In this document: in pieces, positions 1 through 4,889 of the stretch
Layout: each line of letters starts with the position of its first letter
Numbering within the stretch: the stretch's first letter is position 1
Assembly (NCBI GenBank): GCA_002401945.1
Contig: NVUP01000006.1
Coordinates: 116,982-122,231 of the forward strand
Direction: 5' to 3'
DNA length: 5,250 nucleotides
DNA from: Paracoccaceae bacterium
GTDB taxonomy: Bacteria; Pseudomonadota; Alphaproteobacteria; Rhodobacterales; Rhodobacteraceae
The notes under the pieces: model-generated
The model's database searches: none
What the model was told of the DNA's origin: nothing
The model's input: only the letters and a program-made list of their open reading frames with translations
Translations under genes and position numbers: made by a program

Positions 1-298
1 CCCGACCACAAAGTCAAAAGCGATGCGCGCCTGATCCCGTGTCCTGGCAGCAATCAGGATTTCACGGCGGGGCTGCGTATCCCACTTACCCATGACTGCA
101 CCCAAAGCGATGCCCGCCGAAAGCGCAGTCTTCTCGTTGCCCCGTCCAATGCTGAGAACAGCAACCTGCACCCCGGCCGCCAGAGCGCCTTTGACGAACT
201 TTTTTTGGAACGGCGCCAGTTTGATCAACTCGCCAGCTTTGGGGCCCTCAGGGATACCCAGCGTTTCTAGGAACCGGATTGCTTTGGTGGATCTTCAT
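1..298 (-). CDS. Phage terminase large subunit (TerL), N-terminal fragment, probably frameshifted at its start
   Basis: This is the motor ATPase that packages phage DNA into the prohead; only the N-terminal part is in the window and the gene continues past the left edge. The frame is open from 294 leftward. It encodes KAIRFLETLGIPEG, then KLAPFQKKF, then a Walker A-like SIGRGNEKTAL (about 165-135), then KWDTQPRREILIAARTRDQA, which matches the order seen in HK97-type TerL proteins. That family normally begins a few residues before the 'xxIRFLE' block, so the true start should lie near 298. However, this frame has a TGA at 295-297 and no start before TTG at 226-228. An ATG at 296-298 lies in another frame and would join smoothly if one base near 284-286 were extra. 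The Walker A has Glu where a Gly-Lys-Thr is usual. Identification as TerL is firm; whether it is a pseudogene or a sequence error is open. Confidence 0.72.
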
Positions 299-299
299 A

Positions 300-443
300 T
301 CAGCCGCCCCATCTGGTGCCGCACAGCGCGAACGCATAACCCACCCCCGCGCCCCCTACCCAGGATAGAAACGGGGGCATTGGGACCATTTTGGTTGCTT
401 GCTTTATCATCGCCGTATCGCCTGCCTTTCGTTTAGGGCTCAT
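300..443 (-). CDS. Small hypothetical phage ORF (47 aa) before TerL
   Basis: A 47-residue ORF starts with an ATG that overlaps the stop of the preceding gene as ATGA, and it has a strong Shine-Dalgarno match (GGGGAGG, seven bases ahead). Its stop lies two bases before the ATG at 298 near which TerL should begin. This arrangement fits translational coupling within a packaging operon. The protein starts basic (MSPKRKAGD) and has a weakly hydrophobic, glycine-rich second half (FLSWVGGAGVGYAFALCG). I do not recognise a family. By position it could be a very short or decayed terminase small subunit, but no such domain is visible. The good ribosome binding site is the main reason to keep it. Confidence 0.35.
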   Translation of the reverse strand: MSPKRKAGDTAMIKQATKMVPMPPFLSWVGGAGVGYAFALCGTRWGG

Positions 444-883
444 CGCGCGGCCTCCCCATACTTGGTGCCGAACAGAGCAGCGGAGGCCGTCATATAGGCG
501 TGATTTTCTGAAAGGCTGTTGAGGGTCGCAAAGGCCAGCTGGGCGCGTTCGGCCTCAGTCAGGCGAGCCATCAGGATTATTGTCAGGCTGTGCCACGCGG
601 ACTCTGTGCCCAGAGTGAGCGCGAAGCCCAGCGACTTTGCCGCCCGCTTGTGGCTGTCTTTGGCATACAAAGACATTGCACTTTTGCCGCGCTTTGGAGT
701 TTTCTTATCATGATTGACGCCGGGTGCAGTTGCCGCTGCCCTGGCCTCTTCTCTTTGATCACCGGAACATTCGCGAACAGACTGTGCACGATTTGTGCGA
801 TTTTGTACTGCCACAGCACGATTTGTTCGTGCCACGTTCTGCGGATTAGCGAAGACCCGTTCTTCGCCTTCTCCACAAGGCAT
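440..883 (-). CDS. Hypothetical phage/alphaproteobacterial protein (147 aa from ATG 883; conserved-looking core from ATG 676)
   Basis: The frame is open from inside the tRNA remnant to 440. Two starts are plausible: ATG at 883, giving 147 residues, and ATG at 676, giving 78 residues. Neither has a good Shine-Dalgarno. The C-terminal core (MSLYAKDSHKRAAKSLGF... LTEAERAQLAFATLNSL ... ALFGTKYGEAAR) looks like the small helical proteins with an 'ER-x-LAFA-L' stretch that occur in alphaproteobacterial prophages. No function is known to me. The N-terminal extension is basic and low in complexity, with a repeated RTNRA peptide (about residues 22-26 and 32-36) that comes from a DNA direct repeat. The gene begins only 19 bases from the tRNA CCA, so the extension may be host or junction DNA that happens to be open. 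It overlaps the next ORF by ATGA. Confidence 0.5.
   Translation of the reverse strand: MPCGEGEERVFANPQNVARTNRAVAVQNRTNRAQSVRECSGDQREEARAAATAPGVNHDKKTPKRGKSAMSLYAKDSHKRAAKSLGFALTLGTESAWHSLTIILMARLTEAERAQLAFATLNSLSENHAYMTASAALFGTKYGEAAR
786..826. repeat. Direct repeat GCACGATTTGT, two copies 30 bp apart
   Basis: Identical 11-mers lie at 786-796 and 816-826, with a related TGCGATTTTGT between them at about 796-806. They sit inside the N-terminal extension of the 147-residue ORF and about 80-115 bases from the tRNA remnant. They resemble the GCACG-containing repeats on the other side of that remnant (1009-1026). Integrase arm sites are one possibility; a simple coding repeat is another. Confidence 0.4.
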
Positions 884-901
884 TGATTTATCTTGATTTT
901 G

Positions 902-949
902 TGGTGACCCCGATTGGATTCGAACCAATAACCTGCCCCTTAGGAGGGG
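902..949 (-). tRNA. 3' half of tRNA-Arg(CCU), attachment-site remnant, not a functional gene
   Basis: Read on the minus strand this gives an anticodon loop CTCCTAA (anticodon CCT, 940-946), the 3' anticodon-stem strand GGGGC, variable AGGTT, a perfect T-stem ATTGG/CCAAT around TTCGAAT, the acceptor strand CGGGGTC, discriminator A and encoded CCA (902-904). On the 5' side only three or four bases of the anticodon stem still pair. No D-arm or 5' acceptor strand (expected GACCCCG) follows at 950-990. A tRNA copy that breaks at the anticodon stem is the classic product of tyrosine-recombinase integration into a tRNA gene, so this is read as an attR-type site. The element should lie to the right and the restored tRNA beyond it. 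Confidence 0.85.
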
Positions 950-1008
950 AACAGGCCTTCATTTTTAATTACACATTTTCAACAAGTTACTTCAATTTTC
1001 ACCACGAC

Positions 1009-1026
1009 TTGCACGGATTTTGCACG
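1009..1026 (+). repeat. Two TTGCACG motifs spaced 11 bp, close to the att site
   Basis: TTGCACG occurs at 1009-1015 and 1020-1026, one helical turn apart, about 60-75 bases inside the element from the tRNA remnant. A third near copy, TTGCACC, is at 1115-1121. Repeats with helical spacing near an att site are the usual form of integrase arm-type or excisionase sites. The assignment is inferred from position only. Confidence 0.35.
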
Positions 1027-1218
1027 CCTTTTTCTGGTTTTGTTCTCAGCTTGTTCTTACCTACCTGTTCCGGTCGTGACTTGTTACGGGATATGAACCC
1101 TTTAATGGAGGTGGTTGCACCACGCCCGTTTTACAGGACAAAGCGCTCGACCTGTGTTCAGAGAGACAAATGACTAATATGAGATTGGCTGGCAACGACC
1201 TCGCCTATGAGGCCTGTG

Positions 1219-1284
1219 GCGGCACTGTTTTGCAGTATCAAAGCGCGGACTGGACCCGTTCCTAAGGTCGTTATGCAGTGCCGC
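1219..1284. repeat. Inverted repeat GCGGCACTG / CAGTGCCGC
   Basis: Perfect 9-bp arms lie at 1219-1227 and 1276-1284, with 48 bases between them. A second 8-bp pair, AACGACCT (1194-1201) and AGGTCGTT (1265-1272), interleaves with the first rather than nesting. Any folded RNA would therefore be a pseudoknot or would switch between two stems. It could also be the remnant of a small mobile repeat. No function is assigned. Confidence 0.35.
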
Positions 1285-1438
1285 GGTTGCGAACGTTGTA
1301 ATTGTCACGACCAAGCCAAACCTGCCGTTCGTGCCAAACACGTCTAGCGGCAGCTTCCAGCCCAAAGCGGACCCAGGCATCACCCAAGGTCTTGTGGAGG
1401 CTAGGTGTTCTGATAGTGGTTGCTTGATTGCATTTAAG

Positions 1439-1443
1439 AGGAG
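1439..1443 (+). promoter_or_regulatory. Ribosome binding site AGGAG that fixes the DUF262 start
   Basis: AGGAG within AAGAGGAG lies ten bases before the ATG at 1454. It selects this start over the in-frame GTG at 1331, which has no Shine-Dalgarno. The GTG would also add 41 residues that do not resemble the family and that come from the GC-rich intergenic stretch. Confidence 0.7.
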
Positions 1444-1453
1444 TGATTCGGAT

Positions 1454-2551
1454 ATGGGCAATGCGGAACCACTAGAAAAATTACTTGATAACGCAAGGCG
1501 AACCGTAAAGACCGATTCCTACCCGATGTCTATTGGCGAACTCGCGGGTATGTATGAGCGAGAAGAAATTGTTCTTCGACCAGAATATCAGCGTTATTTT
1601 CGTTGGTCGACTGAGCAGAAATCCAAGCTAATAGAGTCGATCCTAATCGGGTTGCCACTTCCGTCAGTTTTTGTTTCCCAAGATGACGATGGGAATTGGG
1701 AAGTTGTTGATGGTATGCAAAGGCTTTCGACGATATTTGATTTCATGGGAATTTTGAAGCCAGAGTTAACAAAAAGCGACTACTATCTGAAGTTTAATAA
1801 GCTAACGGACGAATTGTTCTACCTAGGTGAATTTAAAGACAAAGGATGGAACGATTTCGGCCGAAGAATTCAACTGGATGTTAAACGAACTAAAATTCAG
1901 TTGACTATCCTTCTTAGGGAGACAGATCTGGATGCCAAATTTGAACTTTTCCAGAGGCTCAACTCCGGAGGGACGGCAATTTCGGGCCAAGAGTTGAGAA
2001 ACGCTATTATGGCGGGAAATAACCCGAAAACTCTGAAATGGTTTGAAGAATTGGCTGACGATGAGAATTTCAAGTCAGTTTGTGCGCTAGCAGGTGGAGA
2101 TCTTACCACAAGATTTGATGTGGAGCTTGTGCTACGTTTTGTGGCATTCTTATCTCCTGAAATTGATAACCTGCCAAAGGCGAAGGGTGTGGATGTCTTC
2201 CTCACGTCTGCTTTGCGTAATATTCTTGATGATGACGGTTTCGACTATGATGCCTACAAGACTCAATTCCAGAAAACCTTTAAGGCGATAATGGGAGCAT
2301 GGGGCGCGGACGCACTGAAGTATAAAAACAAGCCGGGGACTGGGAAGTTCTCTATTTCATTTTTTGAAGCGGTAGCGTTGGGGGTTGCTCAAAACCTAGA
2401 CGACTTGCCGAACAAAACCGTGCTGAAGGCGCTGATCAACTCTGCTGGAACACAAGATGCCTTTAGAACGGCATCTGGAAGCGGGAAAAATGCGCAGCGC
2501 AGAATTCCAGCGCTTCTCTTGTTTGGGAAAGATCATTTTGGTAATGGCTAA
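1454..2551 (+). CDS. DUF262 (GmrS-like, ParB/sulfiredoxin fold) protein, first gene of a DUF262-HEPN cassette
   Basis: The 365-residue protein carries the DUF262 hallmarks in order: P43-E-Y-Q-R47 followed by W51, the helix ESILIGLPLP (61-70), VVDGMQRLSTI (84-94, the DGxQR motif with Met at the variable place), and FELFQRLNSGGTAISGQELRNAI (163-185). DUF262 is the N-terminal domain of GmrSD-type modification-dependent restriction enzymes, where it is thought to bind or hydrolyse nucleotides and to control the nuclease half. Here the DUF1524 HNH nuclease domain that normally follows is absent: after residue about 190 there is only a helical C-terminal half with no H-x-x-P or HNH motif. The next gene overlaps by one base and encodes a HEPN protein, so the effector is probably supplied in trans. 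The codons are more AT-rich than in the flanking integrase and phage genes, which suggests transfer. The family call is strong; the defence role is inferred. Confidence 0.9.
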   Translation: MGNAEPLEKLLDNARRTVKTDSYPMSIGELAGMYEREEIVLRPEYQRYFRWSTEQKSKLIESILIGLPLPSVFVSQDDDGNWEVVDGMQRLSTIFDFMGILKPELTKSDYYLKFNKLTDELFYLGEFKDKGWNDFGRRIQLDVKRTKIQLTILLRETDLDAKFELFQRLNSGGTAISGQELRNAIMAGNNPKTLKWFEELADDENFKSVCALAGGDLTTRFDVELVLRFVAFLSPEIDNLPKAKGVDVFLTSALRNILDDDGFDYDAYKTQFQKTFKAIMGAWGADALKYKNKPGTGKFSISFFEAVALGVAQNLDDLPNKTVLKALINSAGTQDAFRTASGSGKNAQRRIPALLLFGKDHFGNG

Positions 2552-3159
2552 TGGAATATGAAAAGCTTCAAGAGGAACTGACCGAATCTTTAACTTGGCG
2601 TAAACATGAAATCCAGCAAGCCCGATTCCTAGCTGAAAATGCACACCAAGTTGATGAGCCATATTTATGCAGAGCGTGGACCATGGTCATGTATGCCCAC
2701 TGCGATCAGTACGTAAAGGAAGCGTCTAGGCTGTATCTTAAATTTCTGAGGTTCAACCCAAGAGATAATTATGACTATTGGAGTATCTGGCGAGCTTTTC
2801 GAGCAAAACAAATGATGCTTGAAGGCTCTGACGGTACTAGTTTTGATACAGCCTTAAACCCGGACAATATCGATAAAGAAAAGTTGATCGATGTGATCGC
2901 AAACCGGGAAATCATTGACAGTGGGAATTTCAGCTACAAACGCCTCAGGTTTTTAGTCAAATTAGTTATGCAGATCGATTTTGATTGCATTTCGTACATT
3001 GCCTTTTGCAAAACGCTAAAGACAAAACGCGATGAAATTGCGCATGGTGAAAGATCTCTTATTTCGGAAGTGGGTGATTGTGTGGCATGGCATGATCCGA
3101 CGTTACGGCTACTTGATGAAATTTCCGATGCCGTATTGAGAGCTGCAGCACCGGATTGA
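2551..3159 (+). CDS. HEPN-domain protein of the MAE_28990/MAE_18760 type, putative RNase effector
   Basis: The 202-residue, mainly helical cytosolic protein has the family's N-terminal pattern WRKHEI (16-21) and then RAWTMVMYAHCDQYVKEASRLYLKFL (41-66). The latter corresponds to the 'YAHWExFVKxAxxxYL' block of MAE_28990-like HEPN proteins; the usual Trp-Glu is Cys-Asp here. Near the C-terminus TKRDEIAHGE gives R160-D-E-I-A-H165, the R-x4-6-H motif that forms the metal-independent RNase site of HEPN nucleases, so the protein looks catalytically competent. The start codon overlaps the DUF262 stop (TAATG) and has no Shine-Dalgarno of its own, which points to translational coupling and fixed stoichiometry. 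A role as an abortive-infection or toxin RNase held in check by the DUF262 partner is inferred from family knowledge and pairing, not demonstrated. Confidence 0.82.
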   Translation: MEYEKLQEELTESLTWRKHEIQQARFLAENAHQVDEPYLCRAWTMVMYAHCDQYVKEASRLYLKFLRFNPRDNYDYWSIWRAFRAKQMMLEGSDGTSFDTALNPDNIDKEKLIDVIANREIIDSGNFSYKRLRFLVKLVMQIDFDCISYIAFCKTLKTKRDEIAHGERSLISEVGDCVAWHDPTLRLLDEISDAVLRAAAPD

Positions 3160-3184
3160 GCGTACTCTCCTTACCAAACATGAA

Positions 3185-3206
3185 CCCTCGCCTATTTGGG
3201 CGAGGG
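3185..3206 (+). terminator. Hairpin terminator after the DUF262-HEPN unit
   Basis: CCCTCGCC (3185-3192) and GGCGAGGG (3199-3206) form a perfect 8-bp GC-rich stem with a 6-base loop, 25 bases after the HEPN stop. The sequence downstream, CTTGCTTT, is a weak T tract. On the other strand the hairpin is followed by TTCATGTTT, so it may also end leftward integrase transcripts. Confidence 0.65.
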
Positions 3207-3226
3207 CTTGCTTTGACGGTTCACGC

Positions 3227-3240
3227 GACTTTGCAAAGTC
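3227..3240. repeat. 14-bp perfect palindrome GACTTTGCAAAGTC
   Basis: The palindrome has no unpaired centre, so it is more like a dimeric protein site than a terminator hairpin. It lies between the convergent HEPN and integrase genes. Its TTGCAA core also occurs in the divergent control region (4798-4803 and 4860-4865). No binding protein can be named. Confidence 0.5.
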
Positions 3241-3260
3241 TGATTCCTGCGCATAGCCGC

Positions 3261-3284
3261 CATTCACGCAAACCGCTGCGAATG
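3261..3284. repeat. Imperfect inverted repeat downstream of the integrase
   Basis: CATTCACGCA and TGCGAATG can pair around AACCGC with one bulged base. The surrounding text (about 3250-3300) resembles short intergenic palindromic sequences that I associate with roseobacters. This is an impression from memory, so confidence is low. It lies just beyond the integrase stop, where an attP could also be expected. Confidence 0.3.
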
Positions 3285-3313
3285 ACTGGAAACCGCCCTT
3301 AGAGTCGAATCTT

Positions 3314-4369
3314 TCATTTCACCAAGTGCAATCCCTGCGACGCCACCAGGTTGGGATCTGGCGCTGGAATATCACGGCCCAGTCGGGTGAAATCCCAGCC
3401 CTGTGCAGCCAACATGTCGGGCAAGTGGTCGGGGGCAATCTTGCGGTATCGCTGCGCCATGTCGCTGACCCGCCAACCGCCAAGGTCCAGCAATCCACCA
3501 TAGTCTTTGGTCGCGCAATAGAACCAAGTGGCCCATGTGTGGCGCAGGCTGTGCGGGATCACATCAGGCCCGAGGCCTGCCCTAACCCGCGCCGCTTGGA
3601 AGGCGGTTTTCATTGGGGTTTGCCGGGGTGTAAGCGTATAGGGCTTGCCATCGGGGCGGCGAAACAATTTGCCTTGTGCGGGAATGCCCTGCGCCAAGAT
3701 CAAATCCCGCGCGCGGCCAGGCATTTTCAGCATTCGCGGATATTCATTTTTCGTTTCATCCAACCAAATCTGGCCGGTTTCGGCATAGAAGTTTTTAACG
3801 TCGGTACGCAGCAATTCCGACACCCGCGCACCGGTGCCAACCATTGCCGCCAGAATAGGCACCAAATGTGCCCCGGCCTGGTCCAGGAAGGTCTCAAATT
3901 CTTCCGGGTGCAGCCAGCGGGTGCGGACTGCTCCACTGCCTCGGGTGCGAAACTTGCGCAACTGGGTGCGGCCGTCCTCGGCTGCCATGGTGATCACCGC
4001 CCGAATTGGAGTGATCAATTGCCGGGTAATTGTGGCAGGTGCTGCGGTTGGGTAAAGATCTAAGGCGGCGGCATTTATCGCCGCGTTGTTCATATCGCGC
4101 GCCAAAAAATCAGGGCCAAAATGATCCAGGATTTTGCCCAGGTGCTTTCTCTCACCCCCGGCGTTCATGTAGTCCAGCGCCGCCTCGGCAAATGTTAGCG
4201 TTGCCTCCTCCCCAAGGGAGTGACGTTGCATGATTTGGTATTCGTATCGCGTCGCCCAGGCGTGGGCGTCGGCGCGGCGGCTGCAGCCCGTGCTTTCATA
4301 AATGCGCTGCCCGGCGACGGTGCCGCGTGCATAATAGGTCGCGCCACGTTTTTTGATGATGAGGGGCAT
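3314..4369 (-). CDS. int: Tyrosine recombinase / phage-type integrase
   Basis: The 351-residue enzyme catalyses site-specific integration and excision of the element. The N-terminus (MPLIIKKRGATYYARGTVAGQRIYESTG) is the usual DNA-binding arm, with an SAM-like core-binding domain at about 55-140. The catalytic set is complete: R182 in GTGARVSELLR, K207 in ETKNEYPR, H273-x-x-R276 in IPHSLRHTW, W299 in DLGGWR at the usual His/Trp position, and the nucleophile Y308 in MAQRYRKI. It therefore looks active. The start ATG at 4369 has AGAGG ten bases ahead and lies within the excisionase-like gene, which it overlaps by 175 bases. This suggests co-expression from one leftward operon. The tRNA-Arg(CCU) remnant at 902-949 is the likely target site, although the defence cassette separates the two. 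The exact subfamily cannot be told from sight. Confidence 0.95.
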   Translation of the reverse strand: MPLIIKKRGATYYARGTVAGQRIYESTGCSRRADAHAWATRYEYQIMQRHSLGEEATLTFAEAALDYMNAGGERKHLGKILDHFGPDFLARDMNNAAINAAALDLYPTAAPATITRQLITPIRAVITMAAEDGRTQLRKFRTRGSGAVRTRWLHPEEFETFLDQAGAHLVPILAAMVGTGARVSELLRTDVKNFYAETGQIWLDETKNEYPRMLKMPGRARDLILAQGIPAQGKLFRRPDGKPYTLTPRQTPMKTAFQAARVRAGLGPDVIPHSLRHTWATWFYCATKDYGGLLDLGGWRVSDMAQRYRKIAPDHLPDMLAAQGWDFTRLGRDIPAPDPNLVASQGLHLVK

Positions 4370-4590
4370 TCTGTCTTTTCCTCTAAATAGGCGGCCGCAA
4401 GATCGCCGCGGCGGTATAAGATTTTCACCCGACCGCGGGCTTTCACGTAAGGCAGCACCCCTTCGGCGCGCAGCTGGTCCAGCATTCGCCGGGAAGTTTG
4501 CACCCCCAAGCTGGCCAAGTAGGCCACTGCCTCGGGCGTCGAAAGGCAGCGCCCTGGCACGGGGTGGGTGATCTGTGCAACGGCGTCCAT
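4195..4590 (-). CDS. Excisionase-like helix-turn-helix protein (AlpA/HTH_17 type), coupled to the integrase
   Basis: From ATG 4590 the product is 131 residues. Residues 16-71 (LSTPEAVAYLASLGVQTSRRMLDQL..., then GRVKILYRRGDLAAAYLEE) form a MerR-like winged HTH of the excisionase family. Such proteins act as recombination directionality factors that bend the att DNA, or as activators of int. The ATG shares its A with the stop of the upstream small gene (TGATG), and no Shine-Dalgarno is seen, so translation is probably coupled. From residue 74 on the frame runs inside the integrase gene for 58 codons, giving a Ser/Ala/Pro/Arg-rich tail (KARAAAAAPTPTPGRR) that looks like out-of-frame coding. The functional protein may have originally stopped near residue 75, or the long overlap is genuine. 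Confidence 0.7.
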   Translation of the reverse strand: MDAVAQITHPVPGRCLSTPEAVAYLASLGVQTSRRMLDQLRAEGVLPYVKARGRVKILYRRGDLAAAYLEEKTECPSSSKNVARPIMHAAPSPGSAFMKARAAAAAPTPTPGRRDTNTKSCNVTPLGRRQR

Positions 4591-4727
4591 CAGGTCACAC
4601 CGCAATTTTTGATCACTACCACGATGAGCAGAAACGCCAGAGCGACCTGGCCCGCCCGGCGTGTGAAGATGTCGATTGGCCGTGGTCTCGTGTAAAGTTC
4701 GCCATGGACGCAAATATGCCTAGTCAT
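4590..4727 (-). CDS. Membrane microprotein (45 aa) at the head of the xis-int operon
   Basis: ATG 4727 has AAAAGG eight bases ahead, a better fit than the adjacent in-frame ATG at 4733. The product has a basic N-terminal half (RPRPIDIFTRRAGQ) and one hydrophobic segment, VALAFLLIVVVI (about residues 28-39), then NCGVT. This predicts a single-pass inner-membrane peptide with the basic end in the cytosol. The stop overlaps the start of the excisionase-like gene as TGATG, which supports that this is translated and not a chance ORF. No family is recognised. It could be a leader peptide used mainly for coupling, or a small membrane effector. Confidence 0.5.
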   Translation of the reverse strand: MTRHICVHGELYTRPRPIDIFTRRAGQVALAFLLIVVVIKNCGVT

Positions 4728-4763
4728 GTGCATTGCCTTTTTTTGTGTGCGCTGGTTGCTAGC

Positions 4764-4785
4764 ACGCAAAAAAGTGCATACGCAA
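4764..4785. repeat. Direct repeat ACGCAA, two copies 16 bp apart, upstream of the int operon
   Basis: ACGCAA lies at 4764-4769 and 4780-4785, each preceded by a GTGC/GCAC motif, within a T/A-tract-rich 60-base stretch before the microprotein gene. It could be an operator or excisionase site in the divergent control region. The evidence is positional only. Confidence 0.3.
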
Positions 4786-4803
4786 GTAAAAATTCCATTG
4801 CAA
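4775..4803 (-). promoter_or_regulatory. Possible leftward promoter of the microprotein-xis-int operon
   Basis: Read leftward, TTGCAA (4803-4798) and TATGCA (4780-4775) are 17 bases apart. This gives a fair -35 but only a half-matching -10. It overlaps the ACGCAA repeats and shares its palindromic TTGCAA with the rightward side, so both directions could be controlled together. Weak call. Confidence 0.3.
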
Positions 4804-4804
4804 C

Positions 4805-4833
4805 TTGGCATCTATACATATTAACCATATTTT
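4805..4833 (+). promoter_or_regulatory. Candidate rightward promoter for the 47-residue ORF
   Basis: TTGGCA (4805-4810) and TATTTT (4828-4833), with a 17-base spacer, are a good sigma-70-type match in an AT-rich stretch. Transcription would start near 4840, leaving a leader of about 50 bases that holds the hairpin at 4849-4872. Confidence 0.45.
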
Positions 4834-4848
4834 GGAGTGTGGGCACCC

Positions 4849-4872
4849 GCCCGACCTGCTTGCAAGTCGGGC
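4849..4872 (+). promoter_or_regulatory. Leader hairpin or operator GCCCGAC-N10-GTCGGGC
   Basis: Perfect 7-bp arms (4849-4855 and 4866-4872) enclose ten bases that contain the palindrome CTTGCAAG, most of it in the loop. There is no T tract, so it is not a normal terminator. It lies between the candidate promoter and the ribosome binding site GGAG (4880-4883), and could be an operator for the neighbouring XRE repressor or an RNA leader structure. Confidence 0.45.
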
Positions 4873-4889
4873 AGATTATGGAGAGCGAA

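Larger units (their letters stand above)
958..1453. other. Gene-poor stretch between the att remnant and the DUF262 gene
   Basis: I see no convincing gene in these 496 bases. The first part is AT-rich and carries paired TTGCACG motifs (1009-1026) and a small perfect hairpin GTGGT-TGC-ACCAC (1111-1123). From about 1174 the composition becomes more GC-rich, with inverted repeats. It can be read as a 31-residue ORF (1170-1265, plus) or an open minus frame (1174-1461), but neither has a credible ribosome binding site or a recognisable product. My impression is that 1174-1430 resembles a degraded, repeated intergenic sequence of roseobacters; this comes from memory and was not searched. A promoter for the DUF262 gene must lie here, but no clear -35/-10 pair is visible. 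Confidence 0.5.

Noticed and set aside
902..990. Intact tRNA-Arg gene
   Set aside because: The 5' acceptor strand, D-arm and the full 5' anticodon stem are missing, so only the 3' half is present.
786..1026. CRISPR-like array
   Set aside because: There are only two short copies per side with no regular spacer length or repeat of 24-37 bases.
883..1173. Plus-strand ORF of 96 codons across the tRNA remnant
   Set aside because: Its 'PIGFEPIT' stretch is the translation of the reverse strand of a tRNA T-arm, a well-known false ORF. There is no ribosome binding site or domain.
1170..1265. 31-residue plus ORF (MTNMRLAGND...)
   Set aside because: It has only a weak GAGAG upstream, no recognisable product, and falls in a suspected repeat with inverted arms.
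1331..1453. Longer DUF262 protein starting at GTG 1331
   Set aside because: No Shine-Dalgarno is present and the extra 41 residues do not look like the family. The ATG at 1454 has AGGAG at good spacing.
1174..1461. Minus-strand 95-codon ORF
   Set aside because: No ribosome binding site or domain. It covers the suspected intergenic repeat and the DUF262 ribosome binding site.
3326..4063. Plus-strand 245-codon ORF opposite int
   Set aside because: It is a shadow of the GC-rich integrase gene. The integrase on the other strand has every catalytic residue.
4575..4889. Longer version of the plus-strand ORF ending at 5033
   Set aside because: It would read through the xis and microprotein genes in antisense and through the control region. 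The start at 4890 has a ribosome binding site and a promoter ahead.
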